Positions 38,901 through 52,100 of a stretch of DNA of 64,000 nt are shown here, piece after piece. The notes under the pieces are model-generated. The model was not told the origin of the DNA and did not search any database. It worked only from the letters and a program-made list of their open reading frames with translations. The stretch spans positions 32,450,939 to 32,514,938 of the forward strand of contig NC_073305.1 in NCBI RefSeq assembly GCF_027595985.1, in the 5' to 3' direction. Each line of letters starts with the position of its first letter. Position 1 is the stretch's first letter. A program made the translations under genes and the position numbers. Source of the DNA: Sorex araneus (Eukaryota; Chordata; Mammalia; Eulipotyphla; Soricidae).

Positions 38901-41900
38901 AAGAAAGCTTGCTCCAAAAGAAAGCACTGGCGGAATGTTTTAAAAAGCAGCAGGAAAAGGGCAGAGGCAGGCAAGTATGAATGAAGCTGCAGGAAAGTTC
39001 AGGGCAGTAACCAGGGAACACCCTCTGACCAAACTCTTCTAGCATCTTTTGCAACCAAAGATTCCACTAAACCTTTGAAACATTTCAATGGTTTCTCTTT
39101 GCTTGAGACATGAACTGGCATCCCTCCCACCCAAGCCCCCTTGCCCCAAGATTTCAAATGCTAGAATTACTAGGCCTATACCATATGCTTACCCTGAAGA
39201 CATGTCTGAAAAGGACGGCAATGAATAGAACATCTTAAGAATAGGACAACTGAAAAGGAACAAATAGAGTTTTAACAAACATAATGAAATTTCTAAAATT
39301 AAGAACTGGAGTTTAAAAGCCAGTCAGATAGAAATGCAGAGTAAGTAAACAGAATAATGGTAAAGAGGTTATCCAGAAAGCAACAGAGAAAGCAAAATGA
39401 TAAAAAATATGAAGATAGGGCACTATGAAGGATAAAGAAGATTCCACATTGAGGGTCAGAAGAGAAGAGGCAATGTTAGAGATGAAGGCTGAGAAAATTC
39501 CAAAACGGATGAAATACACCAATTAGCTAATTTAAGAAGCCAGAAATACCAAAGTTGGATGAATAAAAAAAATTTAATAAACTACATCTAAATACATTAA
39601 TAAAAAACAAAAAACGACCGGCCAGAACAGTACAAGTACATTTTCTCAGTCAATCACCATGTAAGGGAAACTCTAAAAGGAGACATGGGAGAGTGACAGG
39701 TGAGGAGTCACCAGTAAGTTCTGAGGGGAGAAGGAACAAAGGGGCAGGTGTGAGTGAGCTAAAAAGCACGTGGTGAGCTAAAAAGGATGCACTGGAGAGC
39801 TGGCAACTAGGACTTGGTGAGACCAAACCAAAGCTTCTTGAGCCATTTTCAACTGCTCGGGTACCTTGAAAGAAGCAAAACACCCAACTGGGGAAGAAAT
39901 CAAGAAGAAATAATCATAAAGACTGGAAATTTTAATAGGCTGCAGGAGAAAAGAGGAATTCAAGACTGCTAGGGAAATTGAGCTGAGAGTAGAGATTAAT
40001 GATTATGAATGGGACAAGCGTGGGGATGAGGTAAACTAAAAGGGGAGGATAAGACAATCAGCATTTCACTCTGAATTCAAGATGAGGAGGGGTTAGAATG
40101 ATTAGTAATGCCAAGGTTTAATGTATGAGCAAGCAGCTGTAGATGATACTGTAATGAGATAACAGAAAGGACAGGTCATGTAAGATCCATTTAAATTGTC
40201 CTAAACTCTCCAAGAATTAAGACGGCAATAATAGCATAATAGCAGCTGGAGAGTCAGCCAGGACCTAAGTTACTTAAAATGAAGAAGACAACAAAAATCA
40301 TTTATGAAAGTCAAAGCTGAGGGGTCTTATAGAGGAGGAGAAAGGGACAATTTGAGAGCAGTGATGACAAGGATTCCTTCCCAACCTTCAAAGTAGTGGC
40401 AGCACCGTGAAGGTAAGTGATCAAGTTTGAGAAGGTCGTGGGGAAAGGTCTACTTGAAGAGAGCCTGGTTTCCCATGGAAGGAGGTGAAGAGACCTATCA
40501 TTAAGAGAAGCTGACTAGGGGCTGAAGCGATAGCACAGCGGGTAGGGCATTTGCCTTGCACGAGGCCGACCTGAGTTGGATTCCCAGCACCTCATTTGGT
40601 CCCCTGAGCACCGCCAGGGCGATTCCTGAGTGCAGAGTTAGGAGTAACCCCTGTGCATCGCCGGGTGTGACCCAAAAACAAACAAAAAAAAAAGAGAGAG
40701 AGAAAAGCTGATTGCTTCCTAGGGTTGTAGCAACCAAGTACCACAAGCTGAACAGCTTACAGTATTTCACTATTTAAAATTCATACCTGATTTTTTTTTT
40801 CAGTCCAAAAACTGTTTTATAATCTCTCATCTCGTAGTCTCATACTAGATTCTGTTCCTCACACTGCTGGAAAGGTAAACAGACCACTAGTGGCATCTGG
40901 GTGTGTGCACGATCTACTCCAGCACTGCCAGCATTCGTGAACTCCTCTTTCCCCTGCCCTGTTTTTTGGTTTGGGGGCCACCAAAACTGGCTCTATGCTC
41001 AAAGGGATGTGCAATACCCGGGTGCTGAACCTGGGTCTCCTGGAAGCAAAGCATGTGCTCAGCCCTTTGAGCTGTCTCCCCAGACCTAAACAAACTTTTT
41101 TAAGAGCATTTCTAAAAACACTGGATGATGATAGCTGATGTCTGCTGGAGATATGAAGCACCCATCCTTAGAACAGTTTTCCATGTTGTCAATTACAAAT
41201 TGGGACTTAACACGACATGAAACGAAAGCCATCAAAAGTTCCAACAATGCAAATTTCCACAGCACAAGATGAATCTGGAAATGACACCTGGTGGCAGTGG
41301 CAAAGCAGCCACATGAAAGGCACTAAGGACAACACTCAGGTAACTAAACCAATGAGAGCAGAGCCTTCCCACAGTAAGTGAGATTTTCTAGGTGCAGACT
41401 TAGACCTATAGTCCACTTTCTCAAGTGTAGTATTTCAATTGCAAGGCACAAAATATCAGTAACAAATGACAGTTTAACTTTTGATTTTTAGATCAGAGGA
41501 ATGTTGACTGAACTGCCACAAAGAAATGATGTGCAGCAACTTGGACTACACAATTTTAGTTTACAGGTATTCCATGCGCCCTAATCTTGCACAAAGACAT
41601 GTCACAGGTAATGTTTTAAATTTATGCAAATTTTTCTAAGACTTCACACAAAGTCTTTACATAATGGTCCCACCTTATTATTGGCTCCCTCTCTCATCCC
41701 CACCAAAAAGCCATAATATTCGTGGCAATTAGGAAGTGAAATACAGTAAAGTAACAAAGCAGTATTCACTCAAGGTTCCTTCTTAGGGCCACGAGGAAGA
41801 ATCTGTTCTAGGTCCCTGTCCTGATGTAGACAGATCCCTCCACAGGGCCACCTGTTCCTGCCTGGATCATCACTTAGTCCTCCCCTGTACATGTCTGTCC

Positions 41901-43075
41901 CTGTGCCTAAATTAACCCTTGCACATACAAATCATACTGAATGGCTATCCTCATGACATTATTATTATTAGTTTATATCCAGCACTGCTTCACTCAGGAA
42001 TCACTCCTGGTGGGTTTGGGGAACCATGTGGGGTGGCAAGGATTGAACCTGGGTCAGCCACATCAAGGGAAGTGACTCATTCAATTATACTCTCTGGCCT
42101 TACGTTAAACCTAAATTACAACTCTAAAGACCTTATCTCCAAATAAAGTCATTTCTGAGGCACAACTAAGGATACATTCAACCTGTCATATTGATCATGG
42201 ATAGAAGGGATAGAGGATGGTCTGAGGATGACAGAAGTCCAGAGCACTAAGAAGAAAGACCTCAGGAATTGTAGAGAAAGCTACAGAAGAGAGAAGCTTA
42301 GAACCCGGAGTCGAGGATAGGGCAGGGAAGGTTATGACAAGGAAGAACCATTACTACAATGACAGCTGATAGTGAGAAGTGGTCAATTTGGATGAGAACT
42401 GGGTACTGAAAGCAGTACCCAATAACTGTATTTTAAACCATAATGCCTTAAAGTGGAAAACAGAAAGGGAAAAGTGCCTGCCATAAATGCAGGCCGGGGG
42501 AGTGGGAGAAATTGGGGACACTGGTGAAAAGGAGAGAACAATAGTGAAGGGACTGGTACTTGGTCACTGTATGGCTGAAACTAAATCATGAATAACTTTG
42601 TAACTTGTTAATTCTAGTGACTGAATAATTTTTCCCCCCAAGAACTCCTGTGGCAGACAAAGGCTGTCTTGAAAATCTGTAACTCACAGTGCCTGACAAA
42701 TACCAAGGGCACAATAAGCTCTCAAAAAGCAGTGACGTCTAGAGATTGGTCAAAAAAGAGAATACATAAATAAGTATGAATAAAAAATATGTAATTGGAG
42801 GTTGGAGAGACAGTACAGTGGGCAGGGCTCTTGCCTTGCATGCAGCCAACCTAGGTTCGATCCTTGATACCCCACACAGTTCCCTGAGCCCCACCAGCAG
42901 TGATCCCAAGGCATGGGTATGAAAAATTCCCTTAAAGTGACAAAACTTTCTTCAAAATAGAATCATCCTGATCTGAATTCTAGCTGCCTTTTCTATCTTT
43001 TGTGACTTACTCTGTGACCTATTTCAGAGGTTTATGTTGGGAATATGTGTGTGTGTATGTGTGCGTATATATGTA

Positions 43076-43108
<33 letters not shown>

Positions 43109-46100
43109 ACATAAAACAAATTTTGGATAACCTTTCAAACTGGCTAAAATTTTATGACTAAAATCTGACCCCAAACTGAGTTTCCACAGACCTAGCAATT
43201 TCATATCTATCTATTCCAAAGGCTCCAAACTCTGCCTGCTTTTCTGTGTTCATTGCAGCACTATTTACAATAGCCAGAATCTGGAATTAAACCATGTCCA
43301 AGAACATATGACTGGAGAGGCCTGAGCAATAGTACAGTGGGCAGAGTATTTGCATTGCATGCCGCTGACTCGGGTTCGATCATCAGCATCCCACATGATC
43401 CCCCGAGCACTGCCATGAGTAATTACTGAGTACAGAGCCAGGAGTAACCCTTGAGCATCACTAGGTGTGATCCAAAAAGCAAAAACAAACAAACAAACAA
43501 AACAACCATATGAGTGGATAAAAAAACTGTAATATATGTATACACACAATGGAATACTACTCAGCTGTAAGCAAAGATGAAATCACGCAATATGGTGCTA
43601 TGTGGATGATCCTGGAGAGTATCATGCTGAATGAAGTGAGTCAGAAGGACAGGGACAGACATGAAGTGCTCTCTCTCAGGTGAGATATAAAGAAACATAG
43701 TAGGGAGATAACAAATGGGCACTGAGCAACAGAAACTAAGAAGTGGTCTTCAGTAGGAGGCTTGCCACAGTAGGAGGTGGGGAGGGGACCTAGGAAAACG
43801 GTGGAGTAGGTGAATACTCTGGTTGGGGGTTTGGTGGAGGGTATGGTGCTAAAATGTTGTATGGACCTTACCACGGACAGTCTTCTAAACCATGGCGCCT
43901 AAAACAGAAAGTCTGCCCCCAAACAGGGGCCCAGAGGTAGCTAAAGGACTGGAGCAGAGCAAAGCTAGAGCTCCAGGTTTGATCCTGTGATCCAATGTCT
44001 CCCAGCACCTATGGGAACAGCCTGGACTATACTGGGAATCACAAACAACTGCACTGGGAGGACACCCAAGTACCACCACAATGAGTTTGGCCCCAGGGCC
44101 GGAGTGATGGTTTAGTGAGTAGGGTGTTTGCTTTGCACATGGCCTACCTGGGTTCCATCCCCAGCATCCCATATGGTTCCCCAAGCAACGCCGGAGTAAT
44201 CACTGAGCATGACTGGGTGTGCGCCCCCAAGCCCAAAATTACTGGCTTAGAATGTTTTTACCAGCATGTTCTATGAAATTTTCTAAGACAGCTCTTACAC
44301 TGTCACTGTCATCCCCTTGGTCATCAATTTGCTCAAGCAGGCACCAGGAATTTCTACATTGTGAGACTTGTTGTTACTGTTTTTGGCATATCGAATGCTC
44401 CAGGGGGAGCTTGCCAGGCTCTACCATGTGGGCGAGATACTCTCGGTAGCTTGCCGGACTGTCCGGGAGGGGTAGAGAAATCAAACCCGGGTTGGCCGTG
44501 TGCAAGGCAAATGCCATACCACTGTGCTATAGCTCCAGCCCAAGACAGCGTTTACACAAATTTCAAAATAACAGAAACAGGAACTACTTCCTAATTTTAT
44601 AAAATTAAATGTAATTTCAAAGTCAAAACTATTTAAAAACGATTTTAAAAGAAAATAAAAAGGGGCCAGAATGTTAGTACAGTGGGTAGGGGACTTGCCC
44701 TGCACACAGCAGACCTGGATTCATTTGCCAGGCACCCCGTATAGTTTCCCGAACCCCATCAGGGGTGATCCCTGAATACAGAGTCAGGAGTAAGCCCTGA
44801 GCACCAGTGGGTGTGGCAAATAAGCAAAAAACAAAACAAGAAAAGCCCATTTTGCCATATAAATACAAAAATACTGAATTGAGTACTGACAAACTAAATC
44901 CTACATATTTATTGTCAATCCATGATTTAACTGGATATTCCCAGAAACATGAGAGACTACAGAATCTAGACTCAGAAAACATATTTATGGACACTTGATT
45001 GAAAATGAAATAGCCATAAAAAAACTAAAAAGTTTTTTCAGCAATTGATAATAAATGGGATGGGCACCTGGGGAAAACAACAATTTGTCTATCTTGTGCC
45101 TAATCAAAATTGAAAAAAAAGGAAAAAAGTCTCTAGATTACCAGGTAGAAATAATTTGTAAAGTTCTATGTCTTTTAGAAAAACATAGGGGTTGTGGGCC
45201 AGAGCACTAGTACAGCAACAGGGAGGGCATTTGCCATGCACATAGCTAATCCAGATCCCCAGCAGCCAGACCCCGAACTTACCAGGAATGATTGATTCCT
45301 GTGCACACAGCCATGAGTACCACCAGTTGTGTCAATCCACTCCCACCTCCCCCCCAAAAAAAAAAGAAAGAAAGAAAAGAAAGGAGTAGGGGCTAGAGTG
45401 CTATTGGAGTGACAGCGTGTTTGCCTTACGCACGAGTGATTTGGGTCTCATCCCCAGCAGCCCAATGGTCCCATGAGCCCCACCAAGACTGATCCCAAAC
45501 ACAGCCAGGAATAAATCCTGACCAGAACTGGGTGTGACCCCAAAAAACAAACAAAAGGAGAGTAAAGACTAAGAATGTCTGTTCAAAAGCCACAGTGGAA
45601 TGATGGGAAAGGTGTTAGAGAGTACAGAGGTTAAGACTCTTTCCTTGTCTGCAGATGGGAATGCTTCAATCCCGGCACCACACGAGCAAACCTTGACAGG
45701 AGTAATTCCTGAGCACAAAGCAGGGAATAAGCCCTGAGCACAGCAAGGTACGGCCCCGAAATGATAGAAAGGCAAGTCACATAGTAGGAGAGAGAATTTA
45801 TGATATATGTGTATAATTAAAAGCTGGTATCCAGAACAAGGAACTACAATAAAAATAAAGAAAATAACGGAATTTTATTTTACAGAATATATGTACACAA
45901 TATAAGCAAACCTCTGAAATAGGTCACGAAAGAAGGAAAAGACCAGTAGAGTTCAAAAAAGGGTGGAGAGAGACGGAGAGAGAGCAGAGGTTAAAGCGCT
46001 TGTCTTGCATGTGACTGACCCCAATTTGACCCCCAGCACCACTTAGATACAGTTTCTCAAGCAATACCAGAGTTAGTCCTGAGCAGAGAGCTAGGAATGG

Positions 46101-49100
46101 TCCTTGGGCACCACTGGGTGTGGCCCAAAAACAATAACAAAAAAATGACAGCACAGAAAACTGCCAGGGATGTAAGCCCTACACTCAGGAGGACCTGAGT
46201 TGATTCCCCATAACGGGGGGAAAAAATACACATGAGAAAACTTAAGGCAAATAAGTTTCTATGAAAACTGGGGTCGAACTACAGTACAGGGAGTAAGGCC
46301 TAACACACACAGCTGTATGTAGCCTTGCATACAACTGACTCTTACAGGGGTAAAATGTACATGTCAACTTTAATTTATAAATCTAAATTTATGGAAAATA
46401 AAAATTTTACAGGAAAAATGCTGTTCAATGACAACTACATTGATAATAACTAGCTTTATCATGTTCATATCAGAAACAACACACACACACAAATATACCT
46501 TAAGTTGGGAGAAAAAAAAAAAGACTACCACCAACATGTTCACAGCTAGCAATTACATATGTTCCAAGGCAAAAGGCAGTGTTATGTAATAAGTATGTTA
46601 ACTATACATTATATATATTAATCACATACATTGATGTTCATGTTTGCATATAATTCCCATAAATTCAGAGTGTCCCTTAAATTCAGTCACAGGGCCGAGT
46701 TAGGGCAACTAGTCTTGCATGCAACTGATCTGGGTTCTATCCCCAGCACTTCATATAGTCAGTCTTCCCATTATCCACCAGGAGTGACCCCTGAGCATTA
46801 CCAGGTGTGGCCCAAAAAGCCGAGGCATCAAAGTACATGTCAACAGTAAATGTTTAAGTTATGTTTGGCAAGTTAACAAGTGGTGTGATGAAATATACCA
46901 TCACACCACTTAAATGGTCAAATTTAATAATAAATGGTCAAATTTCAAACGGTACTTTTAGTGAAGGAAAGGGGTACCATAATTTCATTTTATTTTATTT
47001 TTGCTTTTTAGGTCATACCCTGGCAACACACTGGGGTTCCTCCTGACTCTGCACTCAGGAATTACTCCTGGTGGTGCTTGAGGGACCAATATGGATTGCT
47101 GAGGATCAAACCTGGGTCTGCCACATGCAATGTACTATTGCTCCGGCCCCCCAGGTACCATAATATTAATACCTGGTTACAATAGGGACCAGAATGATAG
47201 TAGTACAGTGGGTAGGGCATTTGCCTTGCATGCAGTAGACCTGGGTTCAATTCCCAGTATCCTGTATCCTCAAGCACTGCCAGAGGGAATTCCTGAGTAA
47301 TTCCAGGAGTAACCCCTCAGCATCTCCAGGTATGGCTCCCAAACAAAACAAACAACAATAAGAAAAATACCTGGTTACAATAACGATTTATGTACAAAGA
47401 ACAGAATATATGGAAATCAATCAAGATTTTAGTCTATAAAAAAATTACTTCCTGGGGCTGGAGTGATAGCACAGTGGGTAGGGCGTTTGCCTTGCACGAA
47501 GCTGACCCGGGTTCGATTCCCAGCATCCCATATGGTCCCCTGAGCACAGCCAGGAGTAATTCCTGAATGCAGAGCCAGAAGTAACCCCTGTGCATCGCCA
47601 GGTGTGACCCAAAAAGAAAAAAAAAAAAAAAAAAGACTTCCTGAATGTAAGATTTCAAAACTCAGCAGATTTTTCCCCCCAAGGCAAATTAAAGCAAATG
47701 ACTATATTCTAGTCTTAAGGAAAAAAGTGGGGACACTACAGGCAGAAGTCAAATCCAGCCCGCCCATTTTTATAGCGTCCAAAGTTTTTAGATTTAATGT
47801 TTTTTTCTATCTTTAAAAGACACTAAAATAACAAAAAACAAAGACAATGAAAGAAACCCTACAAAGTTTAAAATATCTGCTATCTGGACTTCTTACAGAA
47901 AAGGTCTATCAATTTTTTGAGGGGTCGGGGGTTTGAATCAAACCCAGTGCTCAGAACTACTCCTGGCTTTGTGCTCAAGGATCACTCCTGACATGCTCTG
48001 GGAACCACAGGTGGTGCCAGAAAACAAAGCTGAGTTGGCTGCATGCAAGGCAAACACCCTACCCACTGCACTTTGATTGCTAGCACCACATGACTCCCCC
48101 AAGCACTGAGCCAGGAGTAGTCCCTGAACACTGCAGGGTGTTATCACAAAATTCAGAAAACAAAGCAACAAATTTATATTACCAGCATAGATACTATAAT
48201 TTTAGATCAATGATTTTTAAATTAACAATTTATTAAATTCTTTCCAATACTTCAACCATGACAGAATGCAGGAAAAAAGTTTCTAAAATGTGAAATGCCA
48301 GGGATATGGTTCCAGGCACTGGAGCGCATGTTCTACAGGCAGGAGTCCACCAGCAGTAGGCTGCTCACTGCCTGGGACAATTCTCAAGTGAGCCCAAAGC
48401 AGACACTGAGCACTGCCACGTATGCCCCAATTTCTGAAATTTTGCTGACTCTAATTTTTTTCTGTACTCTCAAAACATGTCAACAACCAAAGTATATTGT
48501 TTTAGCATAAGATCTAAAGAAAATTATCAGTCATTAGTAGCTATGCAATAATATCCTTTTTTTGGGTTTTTGGGTCACACCTGACAATGCTCAGGGCTGA
48601 CTCCTGGCTCTACACTCAGGAATCACTCCTGGCAGTGCTCAGGGGACCATACAGGATGCTGGGAATCGAACCGGGTCGGCCGCGTGCAGGGCAAACACCC
48701 TACCCGCTGTACTATCACTCCAGCCCCTGCAATAATATCCTTAGTGAGTACAGCAGGTAGGGCATTTGCCCTGCACACGGCCGACCCAGGTTCAGTTCCC
48801 AGAATCCCATATGGTCCTCCGAGCACTGCCAGGACTAATTCCTGAGTGCAGAGCCAGGAGGAACCCCCGAGCATTACTGGGTGTTACCCAAAGAGCAAGA
48901 ATAAATAATAATAATATCCTTAGTAACTGAACATTAATTAAATTGGACATTTTCCTATTACCTTGAAGGATCCAACATTTTTAACAGGAAATTTGTTAAA
49001 AAACAAATTATTGATTTAACAGTTTGTAAATTATGGTTGTACCTCCTACTTTAGACCATATAAAAATACCTTTTGTCTCAAAATATACCAAAATTTAGCT

Positions 49101-52100
49101 GTGGCATATAGATACATGACAGTTAAGTTTAACAAGGCTCAGACCAAATGCTCTTTGAAGGGAATGTTTTAATACAAAAGACATTCCTTAAATCCTGAAA
49201 TTTGACTTATCACAAATGAAAATGGTGAGGAGAGAAAATTATCAGGGTGCCCCAAAGACCCTGCAAATAAGTTTTATTTTTAAAAGTGATTTGATTATAT
49301 ACTTACTTCACAAAATATGAGCCCAGACATCAAGTTACAAAAGATTTTAGGCTTTGTTGAAACTCAGCCTTGGATTCACAGTCATGGGCAAACTTCTTGG
49401 GCCAATCACTAAGATCCATGAGCCTCAGTTTGCTCACTTAAAGGAAAAGAACTGGTCCAGAAGTTTTCTAAGGTCTCTTTATCTATCCCTAGAATCCTAA
49501 AATTTGAAAAACCATATGTGAGCCTACCTTATTTCAAGCAGTATCTGTAGTTCGCATACAAATGCGATACAACAGTACACAAAACACATATACTGAGAGC
49601 CGGTACCAAAAAAAAAAAAAAGGCAAAGGTAGTGTAGAAAATTAGCCTCTATCACTGTATCACTGTCATCCCGTTGTTAATCGATTTATTCGAGCGGGCG
49701 CCAGTAACGTCTCCATTTGTCCCAGCCCTGAGATTTTAGCAGCCTCTCCTTACTCAGCTTTCCCAACTATGGGAGGCTCTTTCAGGGTCAGGGGAATGAG
49801 ACCTGTTATCATTACTGTTTTTGGCATATCGAATACACCATGGGGAGCTTGCCAGGCTCTGCCATGCGGGCGGGATATTCTCAGTAGCATGCCAGGCTCT
49901 CTGAGAGGCGCGCGCTCGCGCACACATGCGCGTGCACACACACACACACATGTATTTCCCTCTATGATGATGTGCTTCGCAGTCCAGAAATATGGTCACT
50001 CATGCGTGAGGCTTGGCCCAAGCATGTGGAAAGTGGCCTGGAGCATGGCAGCAGTTGAATAGTAGAGGTCGGCTGCTGGGGCTGAGTCCCTTGGGGCAGG
50101 GAGGGCTCTCACCCGACCCCTCTGGGGCACCCCAAGTCCGGTGGCATAGTTATGGGGGCCTCATTTTATGCTCCCTTCCAGGAGAAGCAGCCATGAGTTC
50201 TGGAGGGTGGCCAATGAGATTATCTGGCAACGACAGGAGGTGACTTATGGGTGTGACCCCTGGGTCGCCGGAGATTGGGGAAAGCAGGCAGAGGATCTCT
50301 GCTCCGGGGTCCTGATAAGCCCAGAGTCCAAGAACACAAAGTTTCGCATTACCTGGTTTCCGTGGGACTTTGCTCATGCGTGAGGCTCGGCCCAACCACT
50401 ACCGAACCACCGCCACACTCTAGGCCACTTTCCACATGCTCAGGCTGAGCCTCACACACGAGCCTCTATATATCCCAACAACTTTAAGTCTACAGGTTTA
50501 ATGTAAATAAGACTATTGAGAGAAACCACCTTTCTCTCTAGCCACTTTCCCCCAAATTAAGGAAGTCACTTCCTAGGTCTTTAAAAAATAACTTGCTTGG
50601 GGAGCCAGAGTCATAGGACAGCAGGAAGACTCTTGCCTTGCATGTGGAGAACAGGGTTTGATTCCCAGCATCCCATATGTTCCCTGAGCACTGCATGGAG
50701 TGATTCCAGGGTGGAGAGCCTTGTGTAACCCCTGAGCACCACCAAGGGTGACCCAAAAGACTAAAAATGAATAAACTTTTTAAAAAAGAGTCTTGTTTTA
50801 AGTCCTCTAAAGTACAGTTAGTGCCTAGCAAAAGTTCAGTGCTCTTTGTATGTAGCAGCCCCAGGTTTTATCTTCTAGCACTGCATGGTCCCTGTCCCCT
50901 GGCACCTCAGGGAGCAAACCACCCCACACTGAGCGAACAGGTAACTTCTCTAGCATATTATGGTTGCCCAGGCCTCCTAACCCTCTCCCTACAAAAAAAT
51001 TTTAAAAAGCAGAGAGAGATACATCAAAAATATATATTTGGGGGCTGGAAGGATAGTACAGTGGGTAGAGTGCCTGCTATGCATGCAGTTGACCCAAGTT
51101 TAATCCCCAGCACCCCAAAGGGTCCCCCACTGTGATCCCTGAGCACAGAGATGGGAGTAAGCACTGAGTACTGCTGGGTGTGATTCACACTCCCCAAAAA
51201 GACATTTTGGGGTATTTTTGGCCATCGTATGAATCAAATCCAGATCCCGCACATAAAATTCATCCAAATACAGAAAGTGTACTTCACTCTAAAAGAAAAA
51301 TGGAAAGCTGCCTACAAAGTAAAATTTTTATCAAGAAGTTACTTTCCCAACAATCTCTCTAAGTTTAGCATCTCCAGTTTAGTTCTCCAAATGAAAAAGA
51401 AGACAAACACCTTGATGAGAACAGAAAAAAATACTCCACTACAAAGAAAAGACCCGCTTAGTTCTGGGCCCAAATGGGACTGAATATTCACAATGGCCCC
51501 AAAGGCATCTTGAGACTGTGTTCTGGCCCAGTCCATGTTGGAATATTCCTAGGTTTGAATTTCAAATAAGTAGCCTTGACTGCAAAGCAGGAGGCACATC
51601 ATCTCAACCCCTTATAAATTTTAGACGTCCTGATTCAATATGAAAAAGTAACTACATAAATTCCTTAAAAATCATTTGTTTGGGGGCTGGAGTGACATCA
51701 CATTAGGGAGCACACTTGCCTTGCACATAGCCTGGGTTCAATCCTCATAATCCCATAGGGTCCCTCAAGTCCTGCCAGGAGTGAGTGATCCTTGAGCAGA
51801 GACCCAAGAGTAAGCCCTGAGCACCGGTGGGTGTGACCTCTCCCCCGCAAAATCATTTCTTTTCAAAAATATTTTAACTGGGGCTGGAGTGATAGCACAG
51901 CGGGTAAGGCGTTTGCCTTGCACGCAGCCGACCCGGGTTCAAATCCCAGCATCCCATATGGTCCCCTGAGCACCGCCAGGAGTGATTCCTGAGTGCAGAG
52001 CCAGGAGTAACTCCTGTGCATCGCTGGGTGTGACCCAAAAAGCAAAAAAAAAAAAAAAAATTAACTTTCAGATTAAGTAACAGAAGACATTAGTGGAAAA

